The position numbers and the translations under genes are program-made. 64,000 nt of DNA from Gammaproteobacteria bacterium. GTDB lineage: Bacteria; Pseudomonadota; Gammaproteobacteria; SpSt-1174. The stretch covers positions 42,207 through 106,206 of the forward strand of contig JARRKE010000002.1 in assembly GCA_037388465.1 (NCBI GenBank). Direction: 5' to 3'. Below are positions 60,152 to 64,000 of this stretch, one piece after another; position 1 is the stretch's first letter; each line of letters starts with the position of its first letter. Under the pieces are notes generated by a model that saw nothing but the letters and a program-made list of their open reading frames with translations, searched no databases and was not told where the DNA came from.

Positions 60152-61478
60152 AGGTCCCCGCGCTGCGTCCGCAGCACTGGCTGGAGACCCTGGACAAGGC
60201 CGGCGCCCGCGCCCGCCTGGCGGGCGGCGTGGTTGCTGAAGGGCGCCTGACCCGCATCGTCGGGCTGACCCTGGAAGCGGTCGGCCTGCAGGTGCCGCTC
60301 GGCGGACGCTGCGAGATCGTTTCCGATCGCGGTGCGCGGATCGAGGCCGAGGTCGTGGGGTTTTCCGGCGGAAACACCTTTTTGATGCCGGTCGATCATG
60401 TCCACGGCCTGACGCCGGATGCCCGGGTCGTACCGTTGGGCACGGATCACTCCGTTGCGGTCGGCCATGAAATGCGGGGCCGGGTGGTGGACGGCGTAGG
60501 GCGGCCGCTGGTCTGCTCAGCGTGGGTCGGGGACAACGCATGGGCCTGTTCGCCGGCAGCGGCGTGGGAAAGAGCGTATTGCTCGGCATGATGACCCGCT
60601 ACACCAGCGCCGACATAACGGTGGTCGGTTTGATCGGTGAGCGCGGCCGCGAGGTGAACGAGTTCGTGCGCAACAGCCTCGGCTCCGAGGGGCTTCAGCG
60701 TTCCGTGGTGGTGGCCTCGCCGGCGGACGATCCGCCATTGGCGCGTCTGCACGGCGCCTGGTACGCCACCGCGATCGCGGAATATTTTCGCGACCGGGGG
60801 CTCAAGGTGCTGCTGTTGATCGATTCGTTGACGCGCTTCGCACAGGCGCAACGCGAGATCGCGCTGGCCATCGGTGAGCCGCCGGTCACCAAGGGTTATA
60901 CCCCCTCGGTGTTCGCCAAGCTGCCGCAACTGGTCGAACGGGCGGGCAACGGCAGCCGCGCCGACGGCGGTTCGATCACGGCCTTCTACACCGTGCTGAC
61001 CGAGGGCGACGATCACAACGATCCGATCGCCGATTCGGCGCGCGCGATTCTCGACGGTCATGTGGTGTTGTCGCGCCAGATCGCCGACGGCGGCCGTTAT
61101 CCCGCCATCGATATCGAATCCTCCGTCAGCCGCATCATGCACGACGTGGTCGACCGCGAGCACCTGTTGCTGGCACGACGTTTCAAGCAGGTCTATTCCA
61201 CCTATGCACGGCATCGCGATCTGATCAGCGTCGGCGCCTATCAGCGTGGCAACGATCCGCAGGTCGACGAAGCCATGGATATCTACCCGCGGCTGGAAGA
61301 CTTCCTGCGCCAGGACATGCACGAGGCGGTCGATTACGCGAACAGCGTCCAGCAGGTTTGCGAATTGTTCGCCCCGGCGAAAGCGGACGAGTCCGGCCTG
61401 CAGGCGGGGGATGTCCCTTCGGCTGACGCCCCGCAGCGGCCGTTGGCGGATTACACTACAACGCAGACGCTGGCGTGA
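60148..61478 (+). pseudogene. fliI: Broken fliI, flagellar export ATPase with internal deletion and frameshift
   Basis: The first 121 codons (60148-60510) match FliI up to [12 protein letters not shown]. The frame then runs into unrelated residues and stops at about 60591. Homology resumes two bases out of step, from 60513, with [22 protein letters not shown] (Walker A) and continues normally to the stop at 61478 ([45 protein letters not shown]). Between the two parts about 40 residues usually present (through the segment before the P-loop) are missing, and the loss must be 3n+1 bases, for example about 118. An internal GTG at 60522 could start a C-terminal fragment without the N-terminal barrel. 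Intact FliI would be about 480 residues. Confidence 0.88.
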
Positions 61479-61912
61479 CGCGCGCCAAACGTCTCGAGCC
61501 GGTCAAGGAGATTGCGGCACGCGAGGAGCGTGCCGCCGCCCGGCAATTGAACGAGTTGCAGCGCCGCGTCAACGAGGCGCGGGAACGCCTGGTCGAGTTG
61601 CAGGCCTGGGACGGCGAGTATGCCGAGGACCGTGCACAAGGCAGTTTCAATCTGGCCGAGCTGCAGGGGCTGCGGGAGTTCATGTTGCGTCTCGGAGACG
61701 CCATCGAACAACAGCGCATGGTGGTGCTCGAGGCGGAAGCCGCGCTGGCGCTCGGGCGCGAGGCATGGCTGGCCACCCACACCCGGCATACGGCGCTGAC
61801 CCAGGTCATCGAGCAATATCGACGCGATGCCGAGCGTCAGGAACAGCGCCGCGAGCAACAGCAGTCGGACGAATTCGCTGCGCGTCATCACGCCGGGAAC
61901 AAGGGAGAGTAA
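61475..61912 (+). CDS. fliJ: Flagellar export chaperone FliJ
   Basis: 145 residues, two long charged helices forming a coiled coil ([26 protein letters not shown] and [25 protein letters not shown]). FliJ stirs the export gate and binds FliI. GTG start at 61475 overlaps the fliI stop. Intact despite its broken neighbour. Last gene before the fliK promoter. Confidence 0.9.
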   Translation: MTRAKRLEPVKEIAAREERAAARQLNELQRRVNEARERLVELQAWDGEYAEDRAQGSFNLAELQGLREFMLRLGDAIEQQRMVVLEAEAALALGREAWLATHTRHTALTQVIEQYRRDAERQEQRREQQQSDEFAARHHAGNKGE

Positions 61913-61920
61913 CCGGGCAG

Positions 61921-61936
61921 CGGCACGCCCTTTGCA
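61921..61936 (+). promoter_or_regulatory. Sigma-54 promoter of fliK
   Basis: CGGCACGCCCTTTGCA: GGCACG-N4-TTGCA matches the consensus at all core positions except the first base. It lies 8 bp after fliJ and predicts a start near 61948, ahead of the GTG chosen for fliK. Confidence 0.85.
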
Positions 61937-61968
61937 TTAGTCCACTCGGACATCAACAACACGTACGA

Positions 61969-63072
61969 GTGGCAATCTTGGCAACCCCCGTTTCATCTTC
62001 GCAGTTTGCATCCGCGCCCGATGCCGGCGGTAAACCGTCCGTCCAGGCGACGTCACACGACACGTCACCGCAGGCGTCGGCAAAACCCGCACATAGGCCG
62101 TCCGGCAAGGATTTCGGCAAGACATTCCATCAGGCGGCAAACGGTCGGGCAAACGAAAAGGACGGGCAGGATACGGCGGCCACGCCCCGGGATTCCGATC
62201 CGGCATCGCGGCAAACCGCAAAAGACGATACCTCGAACAACGGCAAGAACTTGCCGTCCGCGAATCCGATTCTGCCGCTCGCTTTGCCGGTCACTCCTCA
62301 TCCTGCGCCTGGCTCGGCACAAACCGGCTCAACCGCGAAGCCGCAGGCTGACGATATTCATAAGGGCGCGGCGACTGCCGCCGGTGGACCGTCCATGCCG
62401 ACGCTCACGGATGAAGGCGGGGCGGACCGGTTGTTGGAAGCCGCCGGCACGCCGGCATCGGGCGAGGCCGCCAAGGCGGGCGGTTCGACGTCTGCCGGCC
62501 ATACTCTGCCGCAGCCGTTCGCCCCGACTTTGTCCGCGGTACAAACGGCCGCGGTGTCCAACGGGCAGGCCGCGACGCCCATGCCCGTGCCGACCGCCGC
62601 GTCACAGGCCACTGTTAGCGTGCCGGTGGGGCATCCGGCATTTTCCCAGGCCGTGGGCGAACAGATCAGCTGGATGACCGGACAGGGCCAGCACGCCGTG
62701 CAAATGCATCTCAACCCGCCGCAGCTCGGGCCGCTGTCCGTGCACGTCCACGTCAACGGGGACCAAACCCAGGTCCTGTTCCAGACGCACCATCCCTCGG
62801 TGCGTAGCGCGTTGGAGGCGACCGCTTCGCATCTGCGTGACCTGCTGGGTCAGGGCGGTCAGCAGACGGTCAGCGTCAGTGTGGATCTCAACCAGCAGGG
62901 GACAGGCGGCCAGCAGGCGTTTCAGCAGGGTGGTGCGCAGTCGCAGCCGGGCCCCTGGTCGTCCACGCCGTCCTGGTCGGCCGGCACCGGCGCCGAGGGC
63001 GGCGGGGCGGAGCCGGATGTCGGGGCCGGCTGGCGGATCTACCGGCGCGGACTGTTCGATACCTACGTCTGA
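61969..63072 (+). CDS. fliK: Flagellar hook-length control protein FliK
   Basis: 367 residues from GTG 61969 (TTG 61978 is the alternative; no ATG fits and no clear ribosome site is seen). Residues 1-220 are disordered and rich in Ala, Pro, Thr and Lys, as in the FliK ruler. The conserved C-terminal domain is MHLNPPQLGPLSVHVHVNGDQTQVLFQTHHPSVRSALEATASHLRDLL (about 245-292), followed by a Gln/Gly-rich tail. FliK sets hook length and switches export to filament proteins. The predicted sigma-54 promoter upstream supports a start after 61948. Confidence 0.88.
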   Translation: MAILATPVSSSQFASAPDAGGKPSVQATSHDTSPQASAKPAHRPSGKDFGKTFHQAANGRANEKDGQDTAATPRDSDPASRQTAKDDTSNNGKNLPSANPILPLALPVTPHPAPGSAQTGSTAKPQADDIHKGAATAAGGPSMPTLTDEGGADRLLEAAGTPASGEAAKAGGSTSAGHTLPQPFAPTLSAVQTAAVSNGQAATPMPVPTAASQATVSVPVGHPAFSQAVGEQISWMTGQGQHAVQMHLNPPQLGPLSVHVHVNGDQTQVLFQTHHPSVRSALEATASHLRDLLGQGGQQTVSVSVDLNQQGTGGQQAFQQGGAQSQPGPWSSTPSWSAGTGAEGGGAEPDVGAGWRIYRRGLFDTYV

Positions 63073-63093
63073 ACAGCCGCACGGCATTCGAGG

Positions 63094-63120
63094 TAAACCT
63101 TTGCCGCTTCGGGCCGATAC
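63094..63120 (+). promoter_or_regulatory. Sigma-28 (FliA) promoter of the second chemoreceptor gene
   Basis: TAAA at 63094-63097, a 15 bp spacer, GCCGATAC at 63113-63120, the same -10 as at fliC. It lies about 120 bp before the receptor ATG at 63240. Confidence 0.88.
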
Positions 63121-63239
63121 CTTCCACGAACGTTAGAACGATTAGCACTGCGCAGGGAGCAGCAGCGCCCGGTTTGCCCATAACCATAACGATTAATACG
63201 TCCGGGCATTTATACCCGAAACGTTTTCAGGAGTTGAGC

Positions 63240-64000
63240 ATGAAAATTCTGCCTCGCACGATCAAGGCAAAACTGTTGGGAGTCATCGTTTTTGCAAGCG
63301 TCCTGGTGGTTACCGCATTGGTGGTCTCAGTGACCGGCCAGCGTGCCGCCATGAGCAATTATCAGCAGGGGATCATGCAAAGCGCGAAGCGTCCATCGCC
63401 AAGTTCGACAAAGCTTATCAGCAGGCGATGGCACTGGCGCCTAAGGGATCGGAGATTCGCGACCAGCTCGGCGAGATCGGTACGCTGTGGATGCGCAACA
63501 AGGCACAGCGCCTGCAGGCCTTGGAGATGGCGCAGCACGGCCAGTACGAGCAGGCCCAGCAGGTGCTGATGCACGACGCGCATCCCGACTGGCGCCGCAT
63601 TCGCATCAATCTGCAAAAGGTCGAAGCCACGCTTTCCAAACAGATGCGGGCGGACGATACCGTGCTGCATGCGAAATTCGAGAACACCATCTTCTGGAGC
63701 GCGGTGCTCAATATCCTGGCGCTGGTGCTGGGCGGCGGCCTGGTGGCCTTTATGGTGTGGATGGTGGTGAGCCGTCTGAACGGTGTCACGCTGATCATGG
63801 AGGACATCGCCGCCGGCGAGGGTGATCTCACCCAGCGCATGCCGCTCAAGGGCAGTCGCGACGAGCTTGATCAACTCGGCAACGCCTTCAACCGTTTTGT
63901 GGAACGTATTCAGGGACTGGTGGGCCAGGTGGCGGGTTCGACGGCGCAGCTGGCGGCCGCGGCCGAGGAGCTGTCCGCCACCAGCGAGGACACCAACCGT
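63240..64000 (+). pseudogene. Methyl-accepting chemotaxis protein gene, frameshifted and cut by the window end
   Basis: It begins MKILPRTIKAKLLGVIVFAS with a first membrane helix (FASVLVVTALVVSV) and a periplasmic start RAAMSNYQQGIMQ. Near 63378-63383 the frame is lost. Receptor sequence resumes in another frame from about 63380 (KREASIAKFDKAYQQAMALA) and continues through a second helix (VLNILALVLGGGLVAFMVWMVV), a HAMP domain and the start of the signalling domain (LAAAAEELSATSEDTNR) to the window edge. The two parts would fit if a 3n+1 base segment were missing from the periplasmic domain. Driven by the sigma-28 promoter at 63094. The 3' end is outside the window. Confidence 0.78.

Noticed and set aside
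60148..61478. Programmed ribosomal frameshift in fliI
   Set aside because: About 40 conserved residues are absent at the junction and no slippery run is seen, so a frameshift during translation would not rebuild FliI.

Overview
This 64 kb window is GC-rich and densely coded. It reads as the chromosome of a gammaproteobacterium with a polar flagellum and the ability to use H2. The FleQ/FleS/FleR regulators with sigma-54 and sigma-28 promoters point to gammaproteobacteria. The HynS-Isp1-Isp2-HynL hydrogenase and the V-type ATPase operon recall sulfur-oxidising or phototrophic Chromatiales-like lineages. That placement is an inference; no rRNA or other marker gene is present.

Region 1 (1-14.1 kb) is a hydrogenase gene block on the + strand. 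It opens with the end of hydB and continues hydG-hydD-hydA, a cytoplasmic group 3b NAD(P)-linked [NiFe] hydrogenase, and its maturation protease. Then comes a complete maturation set: hypF, hybE-like, hupK-like, hypA, hypB with a His-rich tail, a NiCoT nickel permease, hypC, a SIS-domain sugar isomerase-like gene, hypD, hypE and a rhodanese. Many neighbours overlap by 4-8 bp.

Region 2 (14.2-14.9 kb, - strand) holds a universal stress protein and a second hypC-like gene.

Region 3 (15.0-31.6 kb, + strand) starts at a good sigma-70 promoter and reads hynD-hupH-hynS-isp1-isp2-hynL, a Tat-exported membrane-linked group 1e uptake hydrogenase. With a 4 bp gap it runs into a nine-gene V/A-type ATPase operon (G/H-like, C-like, I, K, F, E, A, B, D) and then a P2-type cation ATPase. 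The layout suggests co-transcription of H2 oxidation and ion-pumping machinery.

Region 4 (31.6-64 kb) begins with an HDOD-domain gene on the - strand. It is followed on the + strand by motA-motB, flgBCDEFGHIJKL, a short chemoreceptor, fliC, flaG, fliD, fliS, fliT, a PilZ-like gene, fleQ, fleS, fleR, fliEFGHIJ, fliK and the start of a second chemoreceptor. Sigma-54 type -24/-12 elements precede flgB, fleS, fliE and fliK. Near-perfect sigma-28 elements precede fliC and the last chemoreceptor. This matches the FleQ/RpoN then FliA hierarchy of polar flagella.

The most striking anomaly is that three motility genes carry internal losses of roughly 90-120 bp: motB (most of its membrane helix and plug, in frame), fliI (about 40 residues before the Walker A loop, with a frameshift) and the last chemoreceptor (periplasmic segment, with a frameshift). 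All other flagellar genes look full length. Either motility is recently broken in this strain or the assembly has local deletions; the sequence alone cannot separate these. I found no tRNA, rRNA, insertion sequence, prophage or CRISPR array.
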